NCBI GenBank assembly: GCA_035690425.1
Contig: DASSKO010000060.1
Coordinates: forward strand, 1 to 42,492
DNA from: DASSKO01 sp035690425
GTDB lineage: Bacteria > Actinomycetota > Actinomycetes > Propionibacteriales > Nocardioidaceae
DNA: 42,492 nucleotides
Reading direction: 5' to 3'
Positions 16,454 to 24,988 of the stretch are shown piece by piece (the stretch's first letter is position 1; every line of letters begins with the position of its first letter). The notes under the pieces are model-generated. The model was not told the origin of the DNA and did no database searches. It worked only from the letters and a program-made list of their open reading frames with translations. A program made the position numbers and the translations under genes.

Positions 16454-17005
16454 GTGGATGCCGCGCACGTCGAGAACGACCTCGCCGAGATGCTGCTCAG
16501 TGAGCAGCAGATCCAGGACCGGCTCACCGAGCTGGCGCACGACATCGAGCGCGACTACGCGGGGCAGCAACTACTGCTCGTCGGCGTGCTCAAAGGTGCG
16601 GTGATGGTGATGGCCGACCTCTCGCGGCACCTGTCCCGGCACGTGGAGATGGACTGGATGGCGATCTCCTCCTACGGCTCGGGCACCACGTCCTCAGGCG
16701 TCGTGCGGATCCTCAAAGATCTCGACACCGACATCATGGACCGGCACGTGCTGGTGGTGGAGGACATCATCGACACCGGTCTGACCTTGTCGTGGCTGGT
16801 GTCGAACCTGCGCTCGCGAGGGCCGGCGTCGGTGCAGATCTGCACGATGCTGCGCAAACCCGACGCACAAAAGATGAGCGTCGACGTGAAATACGTGGGT
16901 TTCGACATCCCCGACAAGTTCGTGGTCGGCTACGGCCTCGACTACGCCGAGAACTACCGCAACCTGCGCGGCGTCGCCACGCTCGCCCCCCACGTCTACT
17001 CCTGA
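16454..17005 (+). CDS. hpt: Hypoxanthine(-guanine) phosphoribosyltransferase
   Basis: 183 residues from the GTG at 16454. The PRPP-binding motif VLVVEDIIDTGLTL spans about residues 99-112, and LLVGVLKGAVMVMADL and SSYGSGTTSSG are the other family blocks. The C-terminal KYVGFDIPDKFVVGYGLDY binds the purine. It converts hypoxanthine/guanine plus PRPP to IMP/GMP. The frame is open upstream through tilS, but the family N-terminus matches the GTG just after the tilS stop. In many actinobacteria ftsH follows hpt directly. Here a 1.4-kb insertion separates them. Confidence 0.95.
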   Translation: MDAAHVENDLAEMLLSEQQIQDRLTELAHDIERDYAGQQLLLVGVLKGAVMVMADLSRHLSRHVEMDWMAISSYGSGTTSSGVVRILKDLDTDIMDRHVLVVEDIIDTGLTLSWLVSNLRSRGPASVQICTMLRKPDAQKMSVDVKYVGFDIPDKFVVGYGLDYAENYRNLRGVATLAPHVYS

Positions 17006-17032
17006 GCGCTGCGCTGCCTCCTGCCCTGCCTA

Positions 17033-17087
17033 TTGGCACGGGGTGGCCCCACACCAATAGGTCTGGCACGGGGCCACCCCGTGCCAA
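17033..17087. repeat. Twin-hairpin repeat, left copy (family 1)
   Basis: Two adjacent hairpins. Unit A (17033-17057) begins TTGGCACGGGG, then TGG, then CCCC with an imperfect ACACCAA arm. Unit B (17064-17087) is TGGCACGGGG, CCA, CCCCGTGCCA. Units A and B are near reverse complements of each other. The same two-unit structure in the same order occurs at 18209-18263. This copy lies between the convergent 3' ends of hpt and the AbiEi-like gene, where it could terminate transcription from both sides. Confidence 0.8.
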
Positions 17088-17136
17088 CGCGGCGGTGCTG
17101 TGAAGTCGCGCCCCACCGCGTTGCGGGTACGTCGGA

Positions 17137-18108
17137 TCACGCGGCCGTGTGCTTGCGGACGACGATCAGTTCGGGAATCCGACGGTTCCTGCCTTGTCGA
17201 CAGAGCGCCTGGAGCTCATTGCACAAGGTGTCGGGGTCGCGGATCGCGTCGCCGGGAGCGTAGGGCAGGACGAGGACCTGCGCGGTCGTCAAGGCTCGCT
17301 GGCGAGCCTGCGTCCGTTTGTACGCCTGCGGTGACAGGTGATACTCGATCGAGTCGAGCTGCAACGCGACCGCGACGTCGGCGTAGTAGCCGTCCGGCGT
17401 GCCGACAAAGTCACCATCGACTGTCAACAGCGATACGTTCCATTCCATTGGCGGCATGCGCCGACGCTGCATCGCCTGCTTGACCTTCGCTTCGGCCACC
17501 GACCGGATGCCGGCGTCGATCTCGCACAGCGCCGCGCGGGTCAGTGCGGTGCGTTGGCGCGCGGCCGCGCCTACCTCTGCATGCAGGTCCTCGAGCGTGC
17601 AGCGACGGTTCTGGATGGCATCGGCGACGAGCGCACGGACCTGGTCGAGATTGTCTTGTCGACGGCAGGCGTCGACAAGTGCGCGTGCGACTGGCGCACA
17701 CGGCAGCGCACGGACGATGACCGGCTTCGGCATCCGGCGGCTTCGCTCGACTTGGACGAAGTCATGGGAGCCTCGTTGGCTGCCGTGGGGAATCAGCGCA
17801 TTCACCTGGCCGTTGGGATGCGCCGCCGTCTGCCCTTGGTGCCGGAGGGCAGTCAAGCCGGTCAGCACTGCGCCCGTGCCGCAGCACTTCACTGCCGCCA
17901 GGCAACGTTCACGCCAGGTGGGGATGCCGCTATGTGCGAGGACCACGCCCGGCAAAATGCGCTGCCACGGGCCGCCCGGCAGTATTCGGAACGTGATGGT
18001 GGACGACGGGATACCCACTTCCCGCAGCTCACTGTGAGTCACGACGCGCTCGTTGGCCGCCAGGAGTTGGTCCACTGCCGTCTGGTCGATGTGCTTGCGG
18101 TGGGGCAT
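17137..18108 (-). CDS. AbiEi-antitoxin-like / DUF559-type protein
   Basis: 323 residues. The N-terminal quarter (RVVTHSELREVGIPSSTITFRIL, WQRILPGVVLAHSG) resembles the winged-helix AbiEi antitoxin N-terminal domain. The C-terminal part (FVGTPDGYYADVAVALQLDSIEYH) resembles the nuclease-fold DUF559/Vsr-like domain of orphan actinobacterial proteins annotated as type IV antitoxin-like. No AbiEii toxin partner is adjacent. The start ATG at 18108 has GGAG nine bases upstream. The gene is opposite in strand to its neighbours, interrupts the usual hpt-ftsH order and is bracketed by copies of one twin-hairpin repeat, which suggests an acquired cassette. Function is unknown; DNA binding or nuclease activity is the guess. 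Confidence 0.6.
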   Translation of the reverse strand: MPHRKHIDQTAVDQLLAANERVVTHSELREVGIPSSTITFRILPGGPWQRILPGVVLAHSGIPTWRERCLAAVKCCGTGAVLTGLTALRHQGQTAAHPNGQVNALIPHGSQRGSHDFVQVERSRRMPKPVIVRALPCAPVARALVDACRRQDNLDQVRALVADAIQNRRCTLEDLHAEVGAAARQRTALTRAALCEIDAGIRSVAEAKVKQAMQRRRMPPMEWNVSLLTVDGDFVGTPDGYYADVAVALQLDSIEYHLSPQAYKRTQARQRALTTAQVLVLPYAPGDAIRDPDTLCNELQALCRQGRNRRIPELIVVRKHTAA

Positions 18109-18208
18109 TCGGCGAGACTCCGCCCGCGGGACGCCACCGCGCCACGACCGCCGCCGGCTCTGTGGACAGTTCAGGAGATCCGGGCGGCTGTGCACCGAAC
18201 GCGGTCCG

Positions 18209-18263
18209 TTGGCACGGGGTGGCCCCGTGACAGCCCTATTGGCACGGGGCCACCCCGTGCCAA
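18209..18263. repeat. Twin-hairpin repeat, right copy (family 1)
   Basis: Unit A (18209-18229) is TTGGCACGGGG, TGG, CCCCGTG. Unit B (18239-18263) is a perfect 11-base stem, TTGGCACGGGG/CCCCGTGCCAA, with loop CCA. Order and orientation match the copy at 17033-17087. This copy lies between two divergent 5' ends (AbiEi-like gene and ftsH), where a terminator role makes little sense. Confidence 0.8.
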
Positions 18264-18303
18264 TAAGGACGGCGGATGTAGGACACCCTGCGTAAGGGCA
18301 GAC

Positions 18304-18331
18304 TTGGGCGCCCGGTGTACCGTCGTATTCT
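18304..18331 (+). promoter_or_regulatory. Candidate ftsH promoter
   Basis: TTGGGC (18304-18309) and TATTCT (18326-18331) are 16 bases apart, about 70 bases upstream of the ftsH start. The match is moderate. It is the best sigma-70-like pair between the right twin-hairpin repeat and the gene. Confidence 0.35.
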
Positions 18332-18371
18332 CCCGGTAACCCGGTTCTACCCAGGTCAGACTGCACTTTTC

Positions 18372-18399
18372 AGGAGGGACGGGGCGACCGCCCCCGATC

Positions 18400-18402
<3 letters not shown>
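18372..18402 (+). promoter_or_regulatory. ftsH ribosome-binding site with a hairpin in the spacer
   Basis: A strong Shine-Dalgarno AGGAGGG (18372-18378) lies 21 bases before the ATG at 18400, too far for normal initiation. Between them GGGGC (18381-18385) and GCCCC (18390-18394) form a hairpin with loop GACC. If folded, the effective spacing becomes seven bases. No alternative start codon occurs at normal distance from the Shine-Dalgarno. Confidence 0.45.
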
Positions 18403-20487
<2,085 letters not shown>

Positions 20488-20491
20488 CATC

Positions 20492-21103
20492 GTGGTCGAC
20501 CCGATCACCGTGGACGGCGACGACTGGTACGGCGAGCTGCCGATGTTCGATCATGATCGCGCCGCGGCCGCCGTACGCGAACTGCTGTCGGCGATCGGCG
20601 AGGACCCCGACCGTGAAGGCCTGCAGGAGACCCCGCAGCGAGTGGCGCGCGCGTACGCCGAGATGACGGCGGGGCTGCGGATGCGGCCCGAAGAAGTGCT
20701 CGCTACGACCTTCGACCTGGGCCACGACGAGATGGTGCTGGTCAAGGACATCGAGGTGTGGTCGATGTGCGAGCACCACCTGGTGCCGTTCACCGGCGTC
20801 GCGCACGTCGGCTACATCCCCAACGAGGACGGCCGGATCACCGGGCTGTCCAAACTGGCCCGGCTGGTCGACGTCTACGCCCGGCGGCCGCAGGTGCAGG
20901 AGCGCCTGACCACCCAGGTCGCCGACTCCCTGCACGATATCCTCAAGCCGCGCGGGTCGATCGTGGTGTTCGAGTGCGAGCACCTGTGCATGACCATGCG
21001 CGGGGTCCGCAAGCCCGGCGCCAAGACCGTCACCAGCGCAGTGCGCGGCCAGCTGCGGGATCCTGCGACCCGCGCTGAGGCGATGAGCCTGATCATCGGC
21101 TGA
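20492..21103 (+). CDS. folE: GTP cyclohydrolase I
   Basis: 203 residues from the GTG at 20492. Zinc ligands are in SMCEHHLVPF (C93, H96) and ECEHLCMTMRG (C166), and GLSKLARLVDVYARRPQVQE is the family signature. It converts GTP to dihydroneopterin triphosphate, the first step of folate synthesis. The gene starts four bases after ftsH, so translation is probably coupled. A second GTG at 20510 is possible and would shorten the protein by six residues. It is the first of folE-folP-(NTF2-like)-folB-folK. Confidence 0.95.
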   Translation: MVDPITVDGDDWYGELPMFDHDRAAAAVRELLSAIGEDPDREGLQETPQRVARAYAEMTAGLRMRPEEVLATTFDLGHDEMVLVKDIEVWSMCEHHLVPFTGVAHVGYIPNEDGRITGLSKLARLVDVYARRPQVQERLTTQVADSLHDILKPRGSIVVFECEHLCMTMRGVRKPGAKTVTSAVRGQLRDPATRAEAMSLIIG

Positions 21104-21168
21104 CGCCGGGGCGCGCCCGTCCCTTGTCGAATGCGCCCGGCGGGAGGCCCCCGCGTAGGGTGGTCGCC

Positions 21169-22038
21169 GTGCAGGCGCTGACTCCACCACCCGTCGTGCC
21201 GGGGCTGCCTGCGCCCGGACGCACGCTGGTGATGGGGGTCGTCAACGTCACGCCCGACTCGTTCTCCGACGGCGGCCGTTGGCTGGACGCCGACCAGGCG
21301 GTGGCACACGGCATCGACCTGATCCACCAGGGTGCCGACATCCTCGACGTCGGCGGTGAGTCCACCCGCCCGGGTGCGAGCCGTCCGCCGGTCGAGGACG
21401 AGCTGCGGCGCGTCCTTCCCGTCGTACGCGGCCTCGCCGAGTCCGGCGCCACCGTCTCCATCGACACCATGCGCGCCGACGTCGCGCGGCAGGCGCTGGA
21501 CGCCGGCGCCGCGATGGTCAACGACGTGTCCGGCGGGCTGGCCGACCCCGACATGCTGGCGGCGGTGGGTGGTGCCGGCGTCCCCTACGTGGTCATGCAC
21601 TGGCGCGGTCACTCCGCGCAGATGCAGCAGCGTGCCGAGTACGGCGATGTGGTGGCCGATGTGGTCGCGGAACTGCGGCCGCGGATCGATGCAGCCCACG
21701 GAGCCGGGATCCAGCCCAACCAGCTGATCGTCGATCCGGGGCTCGGCTTCGCCAAGACGGCCCACCACAACTGGTCGCTGCTGGCGCACCTCGATGCCTT
21801 CACCGCCCTCGGTCACCCGTTGCTGGTCGCGGCGTCGCGCAAGGGCTTCCTGGGGCGGCTGCTCGCCGATCCCGTCTCCGGCGAGGCCCGCGACGCCGCG
21901 GACCTCGACGACGCCACCGTGGCGATCAGCGCGCTGGCCGCCGCGGCCGGGGCCTGGTGCGTGCGGGTGCACCAGGTGGGTGCCAACGCTGACTCGCTGC
22001 GGGTCGTCGCGCGGCTGGCCGAGGAGACCCATGGCTGA
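21169..22038 (+). CDS. folP: Dihydropteroate synthase
   Basis: About 289 residues from the GTG at 21169 (AGGGTGG five bases upstream); the frame is open from 21124, so a slightly longer form cannot be excluded. Hallmarks are MGVVNVTPDSFSDGG, DVGGESTRPGA, the SIDTMRADVA strand, VNDVSGG and ASRKGFLG. It condenses p-aminobenzoate with the pterin pyrophosphate, and is the sulfonamide target. The stop overlaps the start of the following NTF2-like gene by eight bases. Confidence 0.94.
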   Translation: MQALTPPPVVPGLPAPGRTLVMGVVNVTPDSFSDGGRWLDADQAVAHGIDLIHQGADILDVGGESTRPGASRPPVEDELRRVLPVVRGLAESGATVSIDTMRADVARQALDAGAAMVNDVSGGLADPDMLAAVGGAGVPYVVMHWRGHSAQMQQRAEYGDVVADVVAELRPRIDAAHGAGIQPNQLIVDPGLGFAKTAHHNWSLLAHLDAFTALGHPLLVAASRKGFLGRLLADPVSGEARDAADLDDATVAISALAAAAGAWCVRVHQVGANADSLRVVARLAEETHG

Positions 22039-22480
22039 GGAGCAGACCGACCCGGACCTGGAGGCGGTGGAGCGCGCCAATGCCGCGTTCTACGCCGCCT
22101 TCGAGTCCGGCGACATGGACGCGATGCAGGACCTGTGGGTGAGCGAGGGCCACGCCGTGTGCATCCACCCTGGCTGGAACCCGGTCGTGGGCGCTGCCGC
22201 CGTACGCCGATCCTGGGCGGTGGTGATGGCGAACACGCCGTACATCCAGTTCATCCTCACCGACGTCCAGGTGACGGTGACCGGAGAGAGCGGGGCGGTC
22301 GCCTCGGTGACCTGCACCGAGAACGTGCTCGCGGCGGCGAACGGTGAGATGGAACCGGGCTTCTCCGGCGGCAAGGCAGTCAGCACCAACGTATTCCTGC
22401 GCCAGCACGGGGACTGGCGATTGTGGATACACCACGCCTCCCCGGTACTGTCGAAACCCGGGGCGGACAAAGGAGAGTGA
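22031..22480 (+). CDS. NTF2-like (SnoaL-type) protein in the folate operon
   Basis: 149 residues. It has a cone-shaped NTF2/SnoaL-like pattern: N-terminal helices (AVERANAAFYAAFESGDMDAMQDLW), then HPGWNPVVGAAAVRRSWAVVM and beta strands ending GDWRLWIHHASPVL. Such folds serve as small enzymes or ligand-binding domains. The ATG at 22031 overlaps the folP stop, and its own stop overlaps folB in ATGA, so it is translationally coupled within the folate pathway. A role in that pathway is plausible, for example on dihydroneopterin triphosphate or an intermediate, because no dephosphorylating enzyme is otherwise seen. This is speculative. Confidence 0.75.
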   Translation: MAEEQTDPDLEAVERANAAFYAAFESGDMDAMQDLWVSEGHAVCIHPGWNPVVGAAAVRRSWAVVMANTPYIQFILTDVQVTVTGESGAVASVTCTENVLAAANGEMEPGFSGGKAVSTNVFLRQHGDWRLWIHHASPVLSKPGADKGE

Positions 22481-22866
22481 TGGACCGGACAGTTTCCGAT
22501 CCTGTGCTCGACCGCCTCGCAGTGCGCGGTGTCCGGGCGACCGGGCACCATGGTGTGCTCGAGCACGAGCGACGTGACGGGCAGGAGTTCGTCGTCGACG
22601 CCGTGCTCGGGGTCGACACCGTGCAGGCAGGGCTGCACGACGACCTCGCCCGCACTGTCGACTATGGTCAGCTCACCCTGCAGATCAAGAATGTGATCGA
22701 GGCCGACCCCGTCGACCTGATCGAGACGCTCGCCCGCCGGCTGGCGGACGTGTGCCTCGCTGAGCCGCTCGTGCAGTGGGTCGAGATCACCGTGCACAAG
22801 CCGCACGCCCCGATCGAGGTGCCGTTCGACGACGTCACCCTGACTATCTTCCGGAGCCGTCAGTGA
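22480..22866 (+). CDS. folB: Dihydroneopterin aldolase
   Basis: 128 residues with AGGAGAG just upstream and ATGA overlap with the preceding gene. The active-site glutamate is in GVLEHERRDGQEF and the catalytic lysine in ITVHKPHAPI. The family helix VDYGQLTLQIKNVIE is intact. It cleaves dihydroneopterin to hydroxymethyldihydropterin and glycolaldehyde. The gene is directly before folK with a GTGA overlap. Confidence 0.93.
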   Translation: MDRTVSDPVLDRLAVRGVRATGHHGVLEHERRDGQEFVVDAVLGVDTVQAGLHDDLARTVDYGQLTLQIKNVIEADPVDLIETLARRLADVCLAEPLVQWVEITVHKPHAPIEVPFDDVTLTIFRSRQ

Positions 22867-23429
22867 CCGAGACTCCCAACCCGAACATTGTCGATGCCGA
22901 CACCCTCACCGGTCAGATGCGACCGTTCCGGCGCGCCGTGCTGTCGATCGGCAGCAACGTCGGCGACCGGGAGGGCAACCTCCAGGGCGCTATCTCGTCG
23001 CTGGCCGACACTCCTGAGGTCTATCTCGTCGACACCTCACCGGTCTACGAGACGGAGCCGATCGGCAGCCCGGTGGAGGCCGACGACTTCCTCAACGCCG
23101 TACTCATCGTCGACACCACGCTGTCGGCGGACACGCTGCTGGAGCGCTGCCTGGCGGTCGAGGACGCCTACGGTCGTGAGCGCGGCGAGCGCAACGCTCC
23201 CCGCACGCTGGACATCGACCTGCTGGTGCTGGGTGACAAGCGCATCGAGACCGACGACCTGACCTTGCCGCATCCCCGCGCCCGCGAGCGCGTCTTCGTG
23301 CTGCAGCCGTGGCTCGACATCGACGCCGAGGGTGAGATCCCCGGGCACGGCCGCCTCTCCGACCTGCTCGGCAAGCTCGACCTCGGTGGCGTGCGTCGGC
23401 GCGACGATCTGCAGCTCGAACTGCCGTGA
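22863..23429 (+). CDS. folK: 2-amino-4-hydroxy-6-hydroxymethyldihydropteridine diphosphokinase
   Basis: 188 residues. Motifs are LSIGSNVGDREGNL at the N-terminus, SPVYETEPIG, and the Mg/ATP-binding block RTLDIDLLVLG, followed by LPHPRARERVFVLQPW. It pyrophosphorylates hydroxymethyldihydropterin for folP. The GTG start at 22863 overlaps the folB stop, and the TGA overlaps the GTG of the DUF3180 gene. About 20 N-terminal residues precede the homology. Confidence 0.95.
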   Translation: MTETPNPNIVDADTLTGQMRPFRRAVLSIGSNVGDREGNLQGAISSLADTPEVYLVDTSPVYETEPIGSPVEADDFLNAVLIVDTTLSADTLLERCLAVEDAYGRERGERNAPRTLDIDLLVLGDKRIETDDLTLPHPRARERVFVLQPWLDIDAEGEIPGHGRLSDLLGKLDLGGVRRRDDLQLELP

Positions 23430-24049
23430 CCCAGCAGCCTGGCCGGGGTGGACTCGGCCGGGGCCAGCCGGGTGGGCGCCGGCCCGGCGGTGGCCGGCCC
23501 GGTGGTGGGCAGCCCGGTGGGCGCCGGCCCGGTGGGGAGGAGCCCGGCCGGCTGCATCCCACCCGGCTGCGCACGCTGTTCGCTGTCGCGGCGGCCGGTC
23601 TGGTCCTCGGCTGGTTCGGGGTGCCGCTGCTTCGCCAGACCGCGGGGTCGGTGCCTGCGGTGCCGTGGACCTCGGTCGGCACCTTGATGTTCGCCGCCGC
23701 GGTGCTCGGCGGCATGGCTTGGCAGACCTGGTGGCGGCTACAGCGCAACCGGCGCTGGATGGACCCGCAGCGGGCGGTCAACTTCCTCGTGCTGGCGAAG
23801 GCGTCGATTGTGGTCGGCGCGCTGGTCGCGGGCGGCTACACGGGCTACGGCCTGCACTACGTCGACGACCTCGCCTACGACGCCCCGGCACAGCGGGCGC
23901 TGCGATCGGGGCTGGCTGTCGTGGCCGGGGTATTGATCGTCGCTGCCGCCTCGTGGCTGGAGCGCGCCTGCAAGGTGCCCGAGTCGCCGGACGACTCCGA
24001 CGACGACGCCGACAGTGACCGGGGCGAGTCCGGACGCCGTACCCGCTGA
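23426..24049 (+). CDS. DUF3180 membrane protein
   Basis: 207 residues. The first 40 are a Gly/Pro/Arg-rich low-complexity stretch made of repeated GGRRPGG-type units (encoded by imperfect DNA repeats at about 23455-23545). Four hydrophobic segments follow, in the regions LFAVAAAGLVLGWFG, GTLMFAAAVLGGMAW, VVGALVAGGYTGYG and VVAGVLIVAAASW. The tail is acidic (DDSDDDADSD). This matches the DUF3180 family, which in actinobacteria regularly follows folK. The function is not known. It overlaps folK by four bases and is probably the last gene of the ftsH-fol operon, since a strong inverted repeat follows. Confidence 0.85.
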   Translation: MTQQPGRGGLGRGQPGGRRPGGGRPGGGQPGGRRPGGEEPGRLHPTRLRTLFAVAAAGLVLGWFGVPLLRQTAGSVPAVPWTSVGTLMFAAAVLGGMAWQTWWRLQRNRRWMDPQRAVNFLVLAKASIVVGALVAGGYTGYGLHYVDDLAYDAPAQRALRSGLAVVAGVLIVAAASWLERACKVPESPDDSDDDADSDRGESGRRTR

Positions 24050-24077
24050 CCGCCTGCGCGGGTCGGCTCTCGCCCCC

Positions 24078-24165
24078 GATTTGGCAAGGTACCCAGTCAA
24101 GTGGGGAGTCCCCCCGCGAGATTCGGCTGGGGGACTCCCCACTTGGTGGGGTACCTTGCCAAATC
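24078..24165. repeat. Long inverted repeat with GGTACC cores (family 2)
   Basis: Two 37-base arms (24078-24114 and 24129-24165) are reverse complements at 34 positions around a 14-base loop. The three mismatches are one contiguous triplet: the right arm reads TTG-GTG-GGGTACC, while the left arm read on the minus strand gives TTG-ACT-GGGTACC. The same GTG/ACT (AGT) asymmetry appears in the repeat at 142-180. It lies after the DUF3180 gene and could terminate the folate operon transcript, although no T-tract is seen. Confidence 0.8.
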
Positions 24166-24228
24166 CGGCGTACGGCGGGGCGGCGCGTCACCCATCCTGC
24201 GCCCCATGCGCCACCTAGGCTGGCGGCT

Positions 24229-24858
24229 ATGCCAGCGAACCGTCGCATCCAGCGCAGCGTGCGCGTCACCGTCGCCATCGTCCTGCTCGCCGTGGCTGCG
24301 GTGGTGGTGATCGGGGCGTTGGTGAGCCAGGCCGCGCTCTGGCTGGGGGTCGCCGCGGTGGTGGCCTGGGGTGCCGGCGCCGCCGCCACCCGCATCCTCG
24401 GCAACGAGCTGCGGGAGAGCCGCCGCCGGCACGCTCGCGACCGTGCCGAGCAGGCGCAGGCGTATGCGTCGCTGGCGTCTCGCCGCGCCACCGAGAACGC
24501 TGCGTTCGCCAGCGCGATGAAGCAGAAGGTGGCCGACCACGCCGCCAACATCGACCGGCTCAAGGCGACGTTGCGGCTGGCCGAGAAGCGCGCCACTCTC
24601 GCCGAGCAGGTCGCCGGGCGCAACAGGGTGGCGCTGGCACGGGCACAGCAGGAGATCGCCGAGCTGCGGGCACAGATCGCCACGCTCGAGACCGAGCTGC
24701 GGCAACTGAAGGACGCGGAGACCGCAGACACTGCGGAGACCCCGGCGGGAGCGGACCTTGCGGCCGTCGAGGGCCGCGACCAGATGCCGACCGTCGTCGA
24801 CCTGCTGGCATGGAACGACCTTGCCCAGGTCGAGCAGGGCCAACGCCAGCACGCGTGA
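24229..24858 (+). CDS. Small membrane protein with long coiled coil, unknown function
   Basis: 209 residues. Two hydrophobic segments (about 12-31 and 34-52) are followed by an Arg/Glu/Ala-rich helix from about 55 to 165 with strong coiled-coil character (for example RAQQEIAELRAQIATLETEL). The last 45 residues are acidic and polar. I do not recognise a named family. The architecture suggests a membrane-anchored scaffold. It is separated from DUF3180 by the family 2 inverted repeat and from the CysH-SqdB gene by 130 bases, so membership of either operon is uncertain. Confidence 0.7.
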   Translation: MPANRRIQRSVRVTVAIVLLAVAAVVVIGALVSQAALWLGVAAVVAWGAGAAATRILGNELRESRRRHARDRAEQAQAYASLASRRATENAAFASAMKQKVADHAANIDRLKATLRLAEKRATLAEQVAGRNRVALARAQQEIAELRAQIATLETELRQLKDAETADTAETPAGADLAAVEGRDQMPTVVDLLAWNDLAQVEQGQRQHA

Positions 24859-24988
24859 CCTCTGCCGGGCGTGGTGTGCGGTGGCTGGATCGGCTCGCGG
24901 GCGGCGGTGCGTGCCCTCGACTGGCCCGCGAGTGTTAGCATCACAGGTCGTCACCAGACCGTCGCGCCATGGCAAGGGAGTCTTACCA

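Noticed and set aside
17137..18108. A complete AbiE toxin-antitoxin system
   Set aside because: Only an AbiEi-like protein is present; no nucleotidyltransferase (AbiEii) gene lies next to it on either strand.
17338..18339. Plus-strand open frame of 333 codons opposite the AbiEi-like gene
   Set aside because: No recognisable domain, and it runs through the right twin-hairpin repeat; the minus-strand frame has domain-like sequence and a plausible start.
23455..23545. GC-rich imperfect repeats as a possible regulatory or CRISPR-like array
   Set aside because: They encode the in-frame Gly/Pro/Arg-rich N-terminus of the DUF3180 protein and have no spacer structure.
24758..24988. Upstream extension of the CysH-SqdB frame by 77 codons
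   Set aside because: It overlaps the coiled-coil protein gene in another frame, has no CysH homology, and a good Shine-Dalgarno precedes the GTG at 24989.
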